Of a stretch of 64,000 nt of DNA, positions 42,377 to 51,272 are shown in pieces; position 1 is the first letter of the stretch, and every line of letters starts with the position of its first letter. The notes beneath the pieces were generated by a model. The model saw nothing but the letters and a program-made list of their open reading frames with translations, searched no databases and had not been told where the DNA came from. The DNA is from Streptomyces mesophilus (GTDB lineage: Bacteria > Actinomycetota > Actinomycetes > Streptomycetales > Streptomycetaceae): positions 103,494-167,493 of the forward strand of contig NZ_JAAKZW010000004.1 of the NCBI RefSeq assembly GCF_011044995.1, read 5' to 3'. A program made the position numbers and the translations under genes.

Positions 42377-43540
42377 ATGAGAGTGCTGCACACATCGGAC
42401 TGGCACTTGGGGCGGGCCTTTCACCGCGTCAGCCTGCTCGACGCCCAGGCCGCGTTCATCGATCACCTCGTATCCGTCGTACGCGAGGAGCGGGTCGACG
42501 CGGTCGTCGTCGCCGGGGATGTGTACGACAGGGCCGTGCCGCCGCTGTCCGCCGTGGAGCTGTACGACGACGCCCTGCACCGGCTCGCCGACCTCGATGT
42601 GCCGGTCGTGATGATCTCCGGAAACCATGACTCGGCCCGCCGCCTCGGCGTGGGCGCCGGCCTCATCGGCAAGGCGGGCATCCACCTGCGCACCTCACCT
42701 GCCGCGTGCGCCACCCCGGTGGTGCTCGCCGACGAGCACGGCGACATCGCGTTCTACGGACTGCCGTATCTCGAACCGGCCCTGGTCAAGGACGAGTTCA
42801 AGGTCGACAAGCCCGCCCACGAGACGGTGCTCGCCGCGGCCATGGACCGCGTGCGCGCCGATCTTTCCGTACGGGCGGCAGGCACCCGTTCCGTCGTGCT
42901 CGCGCACGCCTTCGTGACGGGCGGCGAACCCAGCGACAGCGAGCGGGACATCACCGTCGGCGGCGTCCAGTCCGTGCCGGCCGGGGTCTTCGACGGCGTC
43001 GACTACGTGGCGCTCGGCCATCTGCACGGCTGCCAGACCCTCACCGAACGCGTCCGCTACTCCGGCTCCCCGCTCGCCTACTCCTTCTCGGAACAGCACC
43101 ACCGCAAGTCGATGTGGCTGATCGACCTCGGCCCCCGCGGCGAACTGAGCGCCGAACGCATCGACTGCCCCGTGCCCCGCCCGCTCGCCAGGATCGAGGG
43201 CAAGCTCGACGAATTGCTCGCGGACCCGGACCTCGCAGGCGTCACCGAGCACTGGGTGGAGGCCACGCTCACCGACCCCGTACGGCCCGACGAGCCGATG
43301 GCGCAGCTCGCCGAGCGTTTCCCGCACGTCCTCAGCCTCGTCTTCGCTCCCGAACGGCAGCCGGGCGAACCGCAGGTGTCGTACGCGCAACGGCTCAAGG
43401 ACCGCAGCGACGAGCAGATCGCCGAGGACTTCGTGGCGCATGTGCGCGGCGCGGGCCCCGACGACGCCGAACAGACCGTACTGCGCGGGGCGTTCGACGC
43501 CGTACGCGTCGACGAGACCCTCCGTGAGGTGGCCCGATGA
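42377..43540 (+). CDS. sbcD: Nuclease SbcCD subunit D
   Basis: A 387-aa Mre11-type metallophosphoesterase: MRVLHTSDWHLGR, VVAGDVYDRA, MISGNHDSARRLG, VLAHAFVTGG and ALGHLHGCQ supply the phosphoesterase motifs I-V. With SbcC it processes hairpins and covalently blocked DNA ends. ATG 42377 is where homology begins; the in-frame stretch upstream is not conserved. sbcC follows with an ATGA overlap (43537-43540), so the two subunits are translated together. Length and motifs are normal for the family. Confidence 0.94.
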   Translation: MRVLHTSDWHLGRAFHRVSLLDAQAAFIDHLVSVVREERVDAVVVAGDVYDRAVPPLSAVELYDDALHRLADLDVPVVMISGNHDSARRLGVGAGLIGKAGIHLRTSPAACATPVVLADEHGDIAFYGLPYLEPALVKDEFKVDKPAHETVLAAAMDRVRADLSVRAAGTRSVVLAHAFVTGGEPSDSERDITVGGVQSVPAGVFDGVDYVALGHLHGCQTLTERVRYSGSPLAYSFSEQHHRKSMWLIDLGPRGELSAERIDCPVPRPLARIEGKLDELLADPDLAGVTEHWVEATLTDPVRPDEPMAQLAERFPHVLSLVFAPERQPGEPQVSYAQRLKDRSDEQIAEDFVAHVRGAGPDDAEQTVLRGAFDAVRVDETLREVAR

Positions 43541-46539
43541 GGCTGCACCGGATGACCCTCACGGCCTTCGGACCGTTCGGCGGCGTACAGGAGGTCGACT
43601 TCGGTGCGCTGTCCGAGGCCGGTCTCTTCCTGCTGCACGGACCGACGGGCGCGGGCAAGACCTCGGTCCTCGACGCGGTCTGCTACGCCCTGTACGGCTC
43701 CGTACCCGGCGCCAGACAGGGCGCCGGCACGACCCTGCGCAGCGATCATGCGGCGCCCGCGGCCCGTACCGAAGTGGTGCTCGAACTGACCGTGGCCGGG
43801 CGGCACTTGGAGGTCGGGCGGCAGCCGCAGTGGATGCGGCCCAAGAAGCGCGGCACCGGCACCACCATGGAGAAGGCCCAGTCGTGGCTGCGCGAGTACG
43901 ACGCTTCGGCGGATGCGTGGAAGGACCTCAGCCGCTCCCACCAGGAGATCGGTGAGGAGATCGGGCAGCTGCTCGGCATGAGCAAGGAGCAGTTCTGCCA
44001 GGTGGTCCTGTTGCCGCAGGGCGACTTCGCGCGCTTTCTGCGGGCCGACGCCGAGGCGCGCGGAAAGCTCCTCGGCCGCCTCTTCGACACCCGGCGCTTC
44101 GCGGCCGTCGAGCAGCATCTCGCCGAGCTGCGCCGGGGCACCGAGGCGCAGGTCCGATCCGCCGACGAGCGGCTGCTCGCCGCCGCGCAGCGGATGGAAC
44201 AGGCCGCCGGGCGCGTGGCGCAGCTGCCGCTTCCGGAGGTCGCCGCGGGTGAACCAGGCCTGGCGGAAGGCGTGTTGACCTGGGCGGCCTGCGCCCGGTC
44301 CGCCGCGCGCGAGGCCCTCACGGTCGCGCGCGTGTCCCAGGACGCCGCACAGCGGACGCGGGACGCTGCCCAGGACAACCTTGACGGCGTACGGGAGACA
44401 CATCGGCTTCAGCGCCGCCACACCGAGGCGCAGGAGCACGCCGAGCGGCTCGCCGGACATATCGAGGAGCACCGCGCCGACCAGGAGCGGATGGAGCGGG
44501 CGCGCAAGGCGGAGGCCGTGGCGCCCGCCCTTGCGCTGCGCTCCTCGGCCGATACCGCACAGCGGCGGGCCGCCGACGAGGAGAGCCGGGCACGGCGCGC
44601 CCTGCCCGAGTCGTTCGACGGGGCCGAGGCCGCCGCGCTCGCCGCCGCCGCACGCAAGGCCCACGAAGAGCTGGGCTCGCTCACCTCCGCCCGGCGCGCC
44701 GAGCAGCGCCTGCGCGAACTGGGCCACGAACTCGGCGAGTTGGAGCACGAGGAGCGCGCCGACGCAGCGGCTCTGGAGGAGGCCTCGGCGTGGCTCGCGG
44801 ACTGGGACGCCGTACGCCACGGCCACCAGAGCCGGATCGACGAGGCACAGGAAGCCGCCACCCGCGCGGGACAGCTCGAAGGCCGGATCGGCCCGGCCCG
44901 CGACCAGGTCGAGGCGGCCCGGCGCCGTGACGCGCTCGGCTCGTCCGTCACCGAAGCCCAGGAAGAGGCGCTCGCGGCCGGCCGGCGGGCGGGGGACGCG
45001 CGCGAGCACTGGCTCACCCTCAAGGAGCAGCGTCTGCGCGGCATCGCCGCCGAACTCGCCGCCCAGCTGGCCGACGGCCACCCCTGCGCGGTCTGCGGCT
45101 CCGTCGAACACCCCGCTCCCGCGCGCAGAAGCGAAGGACACGTCGACCGCCAGGCCGAGGAAACGGCCCTCGGCGCATACCAGCGAGCCGACCAGGAGCG
45201 CGCCGAAGCCGAAGGCGCACTCGCCTCCGTACGCGAGGCCCTCGCCGCCGCCACCGCCTCCGCGGGCGGCGCTCCCGCCGATGAACTCGCCGCCGCACTA
45301 AGCGAGTTGGAGCAGGAGTACGCGCAGGTCCGCGCCCTCGCCTCCACCCTGCACGCCGCACGCGAGGCCTACGCGCACGACGAACACGAGCACGACCGAC
45401 GGGTCGCCGCCCAACAGGACGCCGAGCGGCGCGCCGCCTCCCGCACCTCGCGGCGCGAGAACCTCGTACGCGAACAGGTGCTACTCCAGGAGGAGTTGAC
45501 CAAGGCGCGGGGCGGCGCGGCGAACGTCGCCGACCGGGCACGGCAGCTGGAGCGGCAGGCCGCACTGCTCACCGAAGCGGCCGAGGCGTCACGGGCCGCA
45601 CAGGAGGCGGCCGAGCGACTCAAGGAGGCCGACGGCCGGCTCGCCGAAGCCGCCTACCGGGCCGGCTTCGACACCCCGCGGTCCGCGGCCGCGGCCGCAC
45701 TCGACGCCGCATCCCACCGGGAACTCCAGCGCCGGCTCGACGCCTGGCAGCAGGAGGACCTCACCGTACGAGCGGTCCTGGCCGAACCCGACACGCAAGC
45801 CGCCGCCCGGCGTCCGGCCGCCGACCCGGCCGCGGCCGAGCAGGCCGCGCAGAGCGCGGAACAGACGCTGCGGCGTGCGGTCAGCGCCCAGGCGGCCGCC
45901 GAGGAGCGCTGCCGCGAGCTCGACCGGCTCTCGCGCCAGGCCGCATCGGAGGCGCGCCAACTGGCGCCGCTGCGCGAGGAGTACGACCGGGTCGCGCGCC
46001 TGGCGACGCTCGCGGCCGGCACCTCGGCGGACAACGAACGCAAGATGCGCCTCGAGTCCTATGTGCTCGCGGCCCGCCTCGAACAGGTCGCCGCCGCCGC
46101 GACCATGCGGCTGCAGCGGATGTCCGGGGGCCGCTACACCCTGGTCCACTCCGACGACCGCGCAGGCCGCGGAGCGCGCAGCGGACTCGGACTCCACGTC
46201 ATCGACGCCTGGACCGGACGCGAGCGCGACACCGCGACGCTCTCCGGCGGCGAGACCTTCTTCGCCTCGCTCGCGCTGGCCCTCGGCCTGGCCGATGTGG
46301 TCACCGACGAGGCCGGCGGGGTCCGCCTCGACACCCTCTTCATCGACGAGGGCTTCGGCAGCCTCGACGACCAGACCCTCGACGAGGTCCTCGACGTCCT
46401 CGACTCGCTGCGCGAACGCGACCGCAGCGTCGGCATCGTCAGCCACGTCGCGGACCTGCGGCGGCGCATCCACGCCCAGCTGGAAGTGGTGAAAGGGCGC
46501 GCGGGCTCGGTGGTGCGGCAGCGGGGGCTTTCGGGCTGA
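43537..46539 (+). CDS. sbcC: Nuclease SbcCD subunit C (SMC/Rad50-like ATPase)
   Basis: A 1000-aa Rad50-like protein. Walker A is GPTGAGKTS (about residues 34-42), the signature is TLSGGETFFASLALALGLADV and Walker B is LDTLFIDEGFGSLDDQTLDEVLDVLDSL near the C-terminus. Long Ala/Glu/Arg-rich coiled-coil arms surround a zinc hook, HPCAVCGSVEHP (CxxC, near residue 516). The ATP-binding head clamps DNA and licenses the SbcD nuclease. Its start overlaps the sbcD stop. Antisense frames of up to ~690 codons are shadows of the same codon bias. Confidence 0.95.
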   Translation: MRLHRMTLTAFGPFGGVQEVDFGALSEAGLFLLHGPTGAGKTSVLDAVCYALYGSVPGARQGAGTTLRSDHAAPAARTEVVLELTVAGRHLEVGRQPQWMRPKKRGTGTTMEKAQSWLREYDASADAWKDLSRSHQEIGEEIGQLLGMSKEQFCQVVLLPQGDFARFLRADAEARGKLLGRLFDTRRFAAVEQHLAELRRGTEAQVRSADERLLAAAQRMEQAAGRVAQLPLPEVAAGEPGLAEGVLTWAACARSAAREALTVARVSQDAAQRTRDAAQDNLDGVRETHRLQRRHTEAQEHAERLAGHIEEHRADQERMERARKAEAVAPALALRSSADTAQRRAADEESRARRALPESFDGAEAAALAAAARKAHEELGSLTSARRAEQRLRELGHELGELEHEERADAAALEEASAWLADWDAVRHGHQSRIDEAQEAATRAGQLEGRIGPARDQVEAARRRDALGSSVTEAQEEALAAGRRAGDAREHWLTLKEQRLRGIAAELAAQLADGHPCAVCGSVEHPAPARRSEGHVDRQAEETALGAYQRADQERAEAEGALASVREALAAATASAGGAPADELAAALSELEQEYAQVRALASTLHAAREAYAHDEHEHDRRVAAQQDAERRAASRTSRRENLVREQVLLQEELTKARGGAANVADRARQLERQAALLTEAAEASRAAQEAAERLKEADGRLAEAAYRAGFDTPRSAAAAALDAASHRELQRRLDAWQQEDLTVRAVLAEPDTQAAARRPAADPAAAEQAAQSAEQTLRRAVSAQAAAEERCRELDRLSRQAASEARQLAPLREEYDRVARLATLAAGTSADNERKMRLESYVLAARLEQVAAAATMRLQRMSGGRYTLVHSDDRAGRGARSGLGLHVIDAWTGRERDTATLSGGETFFASLALALGLADVVTDEAGGVRLDTLFIDEGFGSLDDQTLDEVLDVLDSLRERDRSVGIVSHVADLRRRIHAQLEVVKGRAGSVVRQRGLSG

Positions 46540-46663
46540 CCGTTTCGCGGCCCGCTTTACGGTCTGCCGGTGCGTACGGCAGCTGCCCTCGGGTACTCGG
46601 CGGCCACGTCGCCATCAGCAAGGCAAGCGGCGGCGAACCCATCCCGAAGGAGGGAATGCCACC

Positions 46664-46897
46664 ATGCCCACCGGCCGCGAAACCGGAGCCGTCACGGGTA
46701 CCAAGGACAAGGACTACAACCTTGTCTGGTATGTCGAGTCCTGTTTGAACAACGTGCTGCGTCTGGAGACGTACATCCAGGATGCGGAGCGTGAGAAGGA
46801 CGAAGCGGTCGTCGAACTGTTCCGCAAGGCGCAGGCCGACAGCCGCAAGGGTGCCGAGTTCGGCAAGAAGCTGCTGCGCGAGCGCCTGGCCGGCTGA
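46664..46897 (+). CDS. Small conserved-type hypothetical protein (77 aa)
   Basis: A 77-aa helical, charged protein: YNLVWYVESCLNNVLRLETYIQDAEREKDEAVVELFRKAQADSRKGAEFGKKLL. A strong AAGGAGGGAATGCC precedes the ATG and codon use is that of a real gene. The two long helices suggest a hairpin or a dimeric bundle. No function known to me, though proteins of this type occur singly in Streptomyces. It follows sbcC by 124 bp and converges on an Lrp-type regulator, 15 bp apart, with the palindrome CCGCTGATCAGCGG (46906-46919) across the junction. Confidence 0.7.
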   Translation: MPTGRETGAVTGTKDKDYNLVWYVESCLNNVLRLETYIQDAEREKDEAVVELFRKAQADSRKGAEFGKKLLRERLAG

Positions 46898-46912
46898 TGC
46901 CCGGCCCGCTGA

Positions 46913-47359
46913 TCAGCGGCTGATCGCGCGCCGGGGCAGGGGCGAGGAGTACACCACGCTCGTCGTCACCGAGCCCAGCGTGCCGATCTTCCCGGAGATC
47001 TCCTCGAGGTGGCTCATGGAGCGGGCCGCGACCTTGAGGACGAAGCAGTCGTCACCTGTGACATGGTGCGCCTCGAGGATCTCCGGGGTCACCTCCACCA
47101 GATCGTGGAACGGCTTGTAATTGCCGTTCGGATACCTGAGACGGACGAAGGCCAGGATCGGCAGACCCAGTTCCTCGGGGACGACGACGGCCGAATAGCC
47201 CTGGATCACGCCCGCCTCCTCCAGGCGGCGCACCCGCTCGGTGACGGCGCTCGAGGACATGGAGACGGTGCGGGCGAGTTCCGCGAAACTGGCCCGTCCG
47301 TCACGTTGCAGGGCGTCGAGGATCAGCCAGTCGGTGGCGTCTGGGGAATAGCCGGTCAT
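46913..47359 (-). CDS. Lrp/AsnC-family regulator (divergent from rhodanese gene)
   Basis: A 148-aa regulator. N-terminal HTH (DWLILDALQRDGRASFAELARTVSMSSSAVTERVRRLEEAGVIQGYSAVV) is followed by the RAM ligand-binding domain (AFVRLRYPNG ... HHVTGDDCFVLKVAARSMSHLEEI). Such proteins form octamers and respond to amino acids. It faces a rhodanese-like gene across a 95-bp region containing a 10-bp direct repeat and a palindrome; that pairing is common in Streptomyces and suggests it controls sulfur-linked expression, an inference from context. Confidence 0.88.
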   Translation of the reverse strand: MTGYSPDATDWLILDALQRDGRASFAELARTVSMSSSAVTERVRRLEEAGVIQGYSAVVVPEELGLPILAFVRLRYPNGNYKPFHDLVEVTPEILEAHHVTGDDCFVLKVAARSMSHLEEISGKIGTLGSVTTSVVYSSPLPRRAISR

Positions 47360-47379
47360 GTCCGAGAGATAGCAGGGGA

Positions 47380-47440
47380 ATCACCGGCCGATCAAGGTGT
47401 ACGCCGGGGGAATTCCCTGGCCGACGCATGATCACCGGCC
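47380..47440. promoter_or_regulatory. Repeat sites in the Lrp-rhodanese divergent promoter
   Basis: ATCACCGGCC occurs at 47380-47389 and 47431-47440 on the same strand, 51 bp apart (close to five helical turns), with the perfect palindrome GGGAATTCCC at 47408-47417 between them. The spacing would suit a wrapped Lrp-type octamer. Binding is inferred. Confidence 0.45.
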
Positions 47441-47454
47441 ATAGATTACTGGGC

Positions 47455-47943
47455 ATGACGACGACACAGACCGCCCTGACCAGCGACAACCCCGTTCTGC
47501 GAGTGCCCCCGGCCGCCCCTGCCGCGGCGGCCGCCTACTTCGCCGCCTCGCTCGCTTTCCACGCCGACGTCTCCGATGTCGCGGCCGCCCTGGCCGCCGG
47601 CGGCGACCCCGGTTTCGTGGTCATCGACACGCGCTCCACCGCCTCCTGGGACCAGGGCCACGTGCCCGGCGCGATCCACCTGCCGACCGCGCAGATACCC
47701 GAGCAGGCCGAGCAGCTCCTGGACAGGTCCGTCCCCGTGGTCACGTACTGCTGGGGCCCCGGCTGCAACGGAGCGACCCGCGCGGCGCTCGCCCTGGCCC
47801 GACTCGGCTTCCAGGTCAAGGAGATGCTGGGCGGCTTCGAGTACTGGGCGCGTGAGGGCTTCGCGTACGAGACCTGGGAAGGCTCCGCCCAGCGCGACGC
47901 CGACCCGCTGACCGCGCCGGTCGAGGGCGACTGCGGCTGCTGA
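47455..47943 (+). CDS. Rhodanese-like sulfurtransferase
   Basis: A 162-aa single-domain rhodanese: VIDTRSTASWDQGHVPGAIHLPTAQIP and VPVVTYCWGPGCNGATRAALALARLGFQVKEMLGGFEYW. The Cys in TYCWGPGC is the expected active-site persulfide residue. The C-terminal tail carries a CGC. It probably transfers sulfur or helps detoxify cyanide or thiols. I choose ATG 47455 over ATG 47428 because homology starts at MTTTQTALTSDNP; neither has a strong ribosome-binding site. It is divergent from an Lrp/AsnC gene. Confidence 0.86.
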   Translation: MTTTQTALTSDNPVLRVPPAAPAAAAAYFAASLAFHADVSDVAAALAAGGDPGFVVIDTRSTASWDQGHVPGAIHLPTAQIPEQAEQLLDRSVPVVTYCWGPGCNGATRAALALARLGFQVKEMLGGFEYWAREGFAYETWEGSAQRDADPLTAPVEGDCGC

Positions 47944-48014
47944 CGGGAGGGCGCGGGTGTCCGGCGGCAAAAGGTGTTTGAGGGTGCCGCCGACGGCAGG
48001 CATCATGATCCGTC

Positions 48015-48860
48015 ATGCCTCAACTCCCGCACCCCACACCCGGACAGCTCCGCCGCGACCCCCTTCCCCTGCGCGGCCGCACCGCGCTGGTGACCGGTGC
48101 GAGCCGGCGCGGCGGCATCGGCTACGCGGTCGCCCGACGGCTCGCCGCGTACGGCGCGAGCGTCTATCTGCACCACCATGTGCCGCACGACGACGAGATG
48201 CCCTGGGGCGGTGACCGCCTGGAGGAGGTCGTCGCAGGCGTACGCGAAGTGCTCGGCGACCCCGAAGCGGTGGTCGTCGACGGGCCGGGCGATCTGTCCG
48301 ACCCCGCCGTCCCCGCCCAGCTGATCGAGACTGCTGCGGCCGCGCTCGGCGGGCGGCTCGACATCCTCGTCGCCAACCACGCGCTCAGCGGCAGCGACGG
48401 CCAACTGCACGAGATCGACGCCGCGATGCTCGACCGGCACTGGGCCGTCGACACCCGTTCGGTGCTGCTGCTCGTGCAGGCCTACGCCCGCCTGCGGGCC
48501 GCATTGCCCGAACCCGCTCCCGGCGGGCGGGTGGTGATGATGACCTCCGGACAGGACCAGGCCGGCGGTATGCCGCACGAGATCGCGTACTCCCTGCAGA
48601 AGGGCGCGCTCGCCTCGGCCACCCGCACCCTCGCCACGGCGCTCGGCGAACACCTCGTCACCGTGAACACCGTCAACCCCGGCCCGGTGGACACCGATTA
48701 CCTCACCGGAGAGATCTACGACGCGATCGCGGACCGCTTTCCCGCCGGCCGCTGGGGCATGCCCGACGACCCGGCCCGCCTGATCGCCTGGCTGGCCACG
48801 GACGAGGCCGAGTGGATCACCGGCAACGTGATCGACTCGGAGGGCGGATTCCGGCGCTGA
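48015..48860 (+). CDS. Short-chain dehydrogenase/reductase
   Basis: A 281-aa SDR. Cofactor motif TALVTGASRRGGIGYAVARRL (TGxxxGxG), DILVANHALSG (variant NNAG), and the catalytic YxxxK in EIAYSLQKGALAS. VNTVNPGPVDTDYLT is the conserved PG motif after the active site. The WITGNVIDSEGG ending is typical of FabG-like enzymes. Substrate unknown. ATG 48015 lies 71 bp after the rhodanese stop with no clear ribosome-binding site. A terminator follows at 48876-48915. Confidence 0.9.
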   Translation: MPQLPHPTPGQLRRDPLPLRGRTALVTGASRRGGIGYAVARRLAAYGASVYLHHHVPHDDEMPWGGDRLEEVVAGVREVLGDPEAVVVDGPGDLSDPAVPAQLIETAAAALGGRLDILVANHALSGSDGQLHEIDAAMLDRHWAVDTRSVLLLVQAYARLRAALPEPAPGGRVVMMTSGQDQAGGMPHEIAYSLQKGALASATRTLATALGEHLVTVNTVNPGPVDTDYLTGEIYDAIADRFPAGRWGMPDDPARLIAWLATDEAEWITGNVIDSEGGFRR

Positions 48861-48875
48861 GTCCGGTGGGACAGC

Positions 48876-48915
48876 GAGAGGGCTGCGTCACGGGCAACTG
48901 CGACGCAGCCCTCTC
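48876..48915. terminator. Bidirectional terminator, SDR gene / DUF885 gene
   Basis: GAGAGGGCTGCGTC and its complement (48876-48889 and 48902-48915) form a perfect 14-bp stem with a 12-nt loop between two convergent genes. Confidence 0.7.
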
Positions 48916-48946
48916 CCCGTAGACCGTGGAGCGTGGACCGTGGAAC

Positions 48947-50632
48947 TCAAAGCCGCGAAAGCTCCTCGACCAGATCGTCCAGTCCCAGCGACCCCTGCGA
49001 CAGCGCCGCCATGTGCCAGGCCTTCGCGTCGAAGGAGTCGCCGTGCGCACGGCGGGCGTTCTCCCGGCCGAGCAGCCAGGCGCGTTCGCCCAGCTTGTAG
49101 CCGATGGCCTGGCCCGGCGTGGACAGATAGCGGATCAGCTCGCTCTGCACGAAATCCGCGGGCCGGCTGGAGTGCCCCGCGAAGAACTCATGCGCCAGCT
49201 CCGGCGTCCAGCGCTCGCCGGGGTGGAACGGCGAGTCCGCCGGGATCTCCAGCTCCAGATGCATCCCGATGTCGATGATCACGCGGACCGCGCGCATCAT
49301 CTGCGCGTCGAGATAGCCGAGCCGCTCCTCGGCGTCGCGCAGGAAGCCCAGCTCGTCCATCAGCCGCTCGGCATACAGCGCCCAGCCCTCGGCGTTGGCG
49401 CTGACCATGCCCACGGAGGCCTGGTAGCGCGACAGGTTGTCCGCGACGTGCACCCACTGCGCGAGCTGCAGATGGTGGCCGGGCACACCCTCGTGGTACC
49501 AGGTGGACACCAGGTCGTAGACGGGGAAGCGGGTCTGGCCCATCGTCGGCAGCCAGGTGCGGCCCGGGCGCGAGAAGTCCTCGGACGGCGAGGTGTAGTA
49601 CGGAGCCGCGGCGCCCCCGGGCGGGGCGATCCGGGACTCCACCTTCCGTACCCGCTCGGCGAGTTCGAAGTGGGTGCCGTCGAGCGCCTCGATGGCCTCG
49701 TCCATCACCTGCTGCAGCCAGGCGCGCACCTCCTCCACGCCTTCGATATGACGGCCGTGCTCATCGAGATGCGCCAGCGCCACCCAGGGGGTTTCCGCGC
49801 CGGGCAGGATCTTCTCGGCCTCGCTGCGCATCTCGCCGAGCAGCCGGTGGAACTCCGTCCAGCCGTACGCGTAGGCCTCGTCGAGATCGAGATCCGTCCC
49901 GTTGAAATAGCGCGACCAGCGCGCGTATCGCTCCCGCCCGACCGTGTCGGACGCGTCCGCGACCGCCGGGGCGTACACCTCGCGCAGCCAGTCGCGCAGC
50001 TCCACCACGGCAGCCGTCGCGAGGCGTCCGGCCGCGTCGAGTTCGGCGCGCAGCGCGGCGGGCGCCGGGTCGGTGAACTCCTCGAACCAGCCGCGCTCCG
50101 TGCCCGCCCACTCGGTGAGCTGCTCGATGAACGTGGCCGTCGCGCGCGGTCCGCCGTAGATCTTCTTCTCCAGACCGAGCGCGAGCGACTCCTGGTATCC
50201 CGCGAACGCGGCGGGCACGGCCCGCAGCCTCGCGGCCACCGCGCGCCAGTCGTCCTCGGTGTCCACCGGCATCAGCGCGAACACATCGTGCACCTCATGC
50301 GTGGGCGACATGATGTTGCTGATCGCGCACAGCGTCTCCTCCGCGTCGAGCACCTGGAGCTGCGCCGTCAGCCGCTCGCGGAGCAGGCGCGCGCAGCGCC
50401 GCTCGTGCTCGCTGTCCGCACCGGGCACCTGCTCGGCGGCGTCGAGCCGGCTGAGCGTGGTGCGGGCGAGCTCGGCCATCCGGCGGGTGCCCTCGGGCGA
50501 CAAGTCCGGGAGCCGGGTGGCGCTTTCGGGGTCGCCGAGATAAGTGCCTGTGACCGGGTCGAGGGCGATCAGGTCGTCCACGTAGGCATCGGCGACCTGA
50601 CGGGGGAGAAGGCTGCGAGTGGTGTCTGACAT
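48947..50632 (-). CDS. DUF885-family metallopeptidase-like protein
   Basis: A 561-aa cytosolic protein of the DUF885 family. WYHEGVPGHHLQLAQW contains the HExxxH metal site, with downstream NAEGWALYAERLMDELGF supplying the conserved Glu region, features of M3-like/carboxypeptidase-type peptidases. The whole length is helical, which is usual. The first ATG in frame (50647) adds MKIAR; I prefer ATG 50632 (MSDTTRSLLP), where family members start. Peptide substrate unknown. An 11-bp inverted repeat lies at 50669-50712 just upstream. Confidence 0.83.
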   Translation of the reverse strand: MSDTTRSLLPRQVADAYVDDLIALDPVTGTYLGDPESATRLPDLSPEGTRRMAELARTTLSRLDAAEQVPGADSEHERRCARLLRERLTAQLQVLDAEETLCAISNIMSPTHEVHDVFALMPVDTEDDWRAVAARLRAVPAAFAGYQESLALGLEKKIYGGPRATATFIEQLTEWAGTERGWFEEFTDPAPAALRAELDAAGRLATAAVVELRDWLREVYAPAVADASDTVGRERYARWSRYFNGTDLDLDEAYAYGWTEFHRLLGEMRSEAEKILPGAETPWVALAHLDEHGRHIEGVEEVRAWLQQVMDEAIEALDGTHFELAERVRKVESRIAPPGGAAAPYYTSPSEDFSRPGRTWLPTMGQTRFPVYDLVSTWYHEGVPGHHLQLAQWVHVADNLSRYQASVGMVSANAEGWALYAERLMDELGFLRDAEERLGYLDAQMMRAVRVIIDIGMHLELEIPADSPFHPGERWTPELAHEFFAGHSSRPADFVQSELIRYLSTPGQAIGYKLGERAWLLGRENARRAHGDSFDAKAWHMAALSQGSLGLDDLVEELSRL

Positions 50633-50668
50633 GCGGGCAATCTTCATACGGCGACATGCCTCGCGTCA

Positions 50669-50712
50669 CCGGATTCCGCTCTCGGCTTTCCGCCTGACGT
50701 GGCGGAATCCGG
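50669..50712. repeat. 11-bp inverted repeat between DUF885 and Lrp genes
   Basis: CCGGATTCCGC (50669-50679) and GCGGAATCCGG (50702-50712) with a 22-nt spacer, between the start of the DUF885 gene and the stop of the upstream Lrp gene. It may be a terminator or operator. Confidence 0.45.
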
Positions 50713-50733
50713 AACCTAGCGCACGATAAGCGG

Positions 50734-51213
50734 TCAGCCTACGGCCGGCGGCAGCAGTGGTCCGCAGTCCCACTGCTGGAAGATCAACCGGGTTTCCACC
50801 CGTGCCACTTCCCGGCGCGAGGTGAACTCGTCGATCACGAGCCGCTGCAGATCGGCGGTGTCGCTCACGGCCACATGCACCAGATAGTCGTCGGGGCCGG
50901 TCAGATGGAAGACCGCCCGTGACTCCGAAAGCGCCCGGATCCGTTCCACGAACGGCCCGACCAGCTCCCGCCGGTGCGGCCGCACCTGCACCATCAACAG
51001 CGCCTGCAGTCCCCGCCCCAGCTTCGCCGGATCCAGGCGCAGCTGATGCCCGAGGATCACACCGGCCCGGCGCAGTCGTGCCACCCGGTCGAGGCAGGTG
51101 GAGGCGGCGACGCCCACCTCGGCGGCGAGATCGCGGTAGGTGGTCCGGGCGTCGTTCTGCAGCAGACGCAATATGTCCAGATCGACCGGATCAAGTGCGA
51201 CGGAGTCGTTCAT
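50734..51213 (-). CDS. Lrp/AsnC-family regulator (divergent from PLP lyase)
   Basis: A 159-aa regulator with HTH (DLDILRLLQNDARTTYRDLAAEVGVAASTCLDRVARLRRAGVILGHQ) and RAM domain (ALLMVQVRPHRRELV ... FHLTGPDDYLVHVAV). It starts at ATG 51213; an in-frame extension upstream overlaps the divergent gene and is not conserved. It is 59 bp from a Met/Cys PLP lyase, the arrangement known for the DecR/MdeR-type regulators that control cysteine or methionine lyases; the specific ligand is inferred. Confidence 0.88.
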   Translation of the reverse strand: MNDSVALDPVDLDILRLLQNDARTTYRDLAAEVGVAASTCLDRVARLRRAGVILGHQLRLDPAKLGRGLQALLMVQVRPHRRELVGPFVERIRALSESRAVFHLTGPDDYLVHVAVSDTADLQRLVIDEFTSRREVARVETRLIFQQWDCGPLLPPAVG

Positions 51214-51272
51214 CGGCCGAACGTAGCACGGGGTTCTGCGGCTGATTCCGGTGCAGTGTTCAGAATCCGCGT

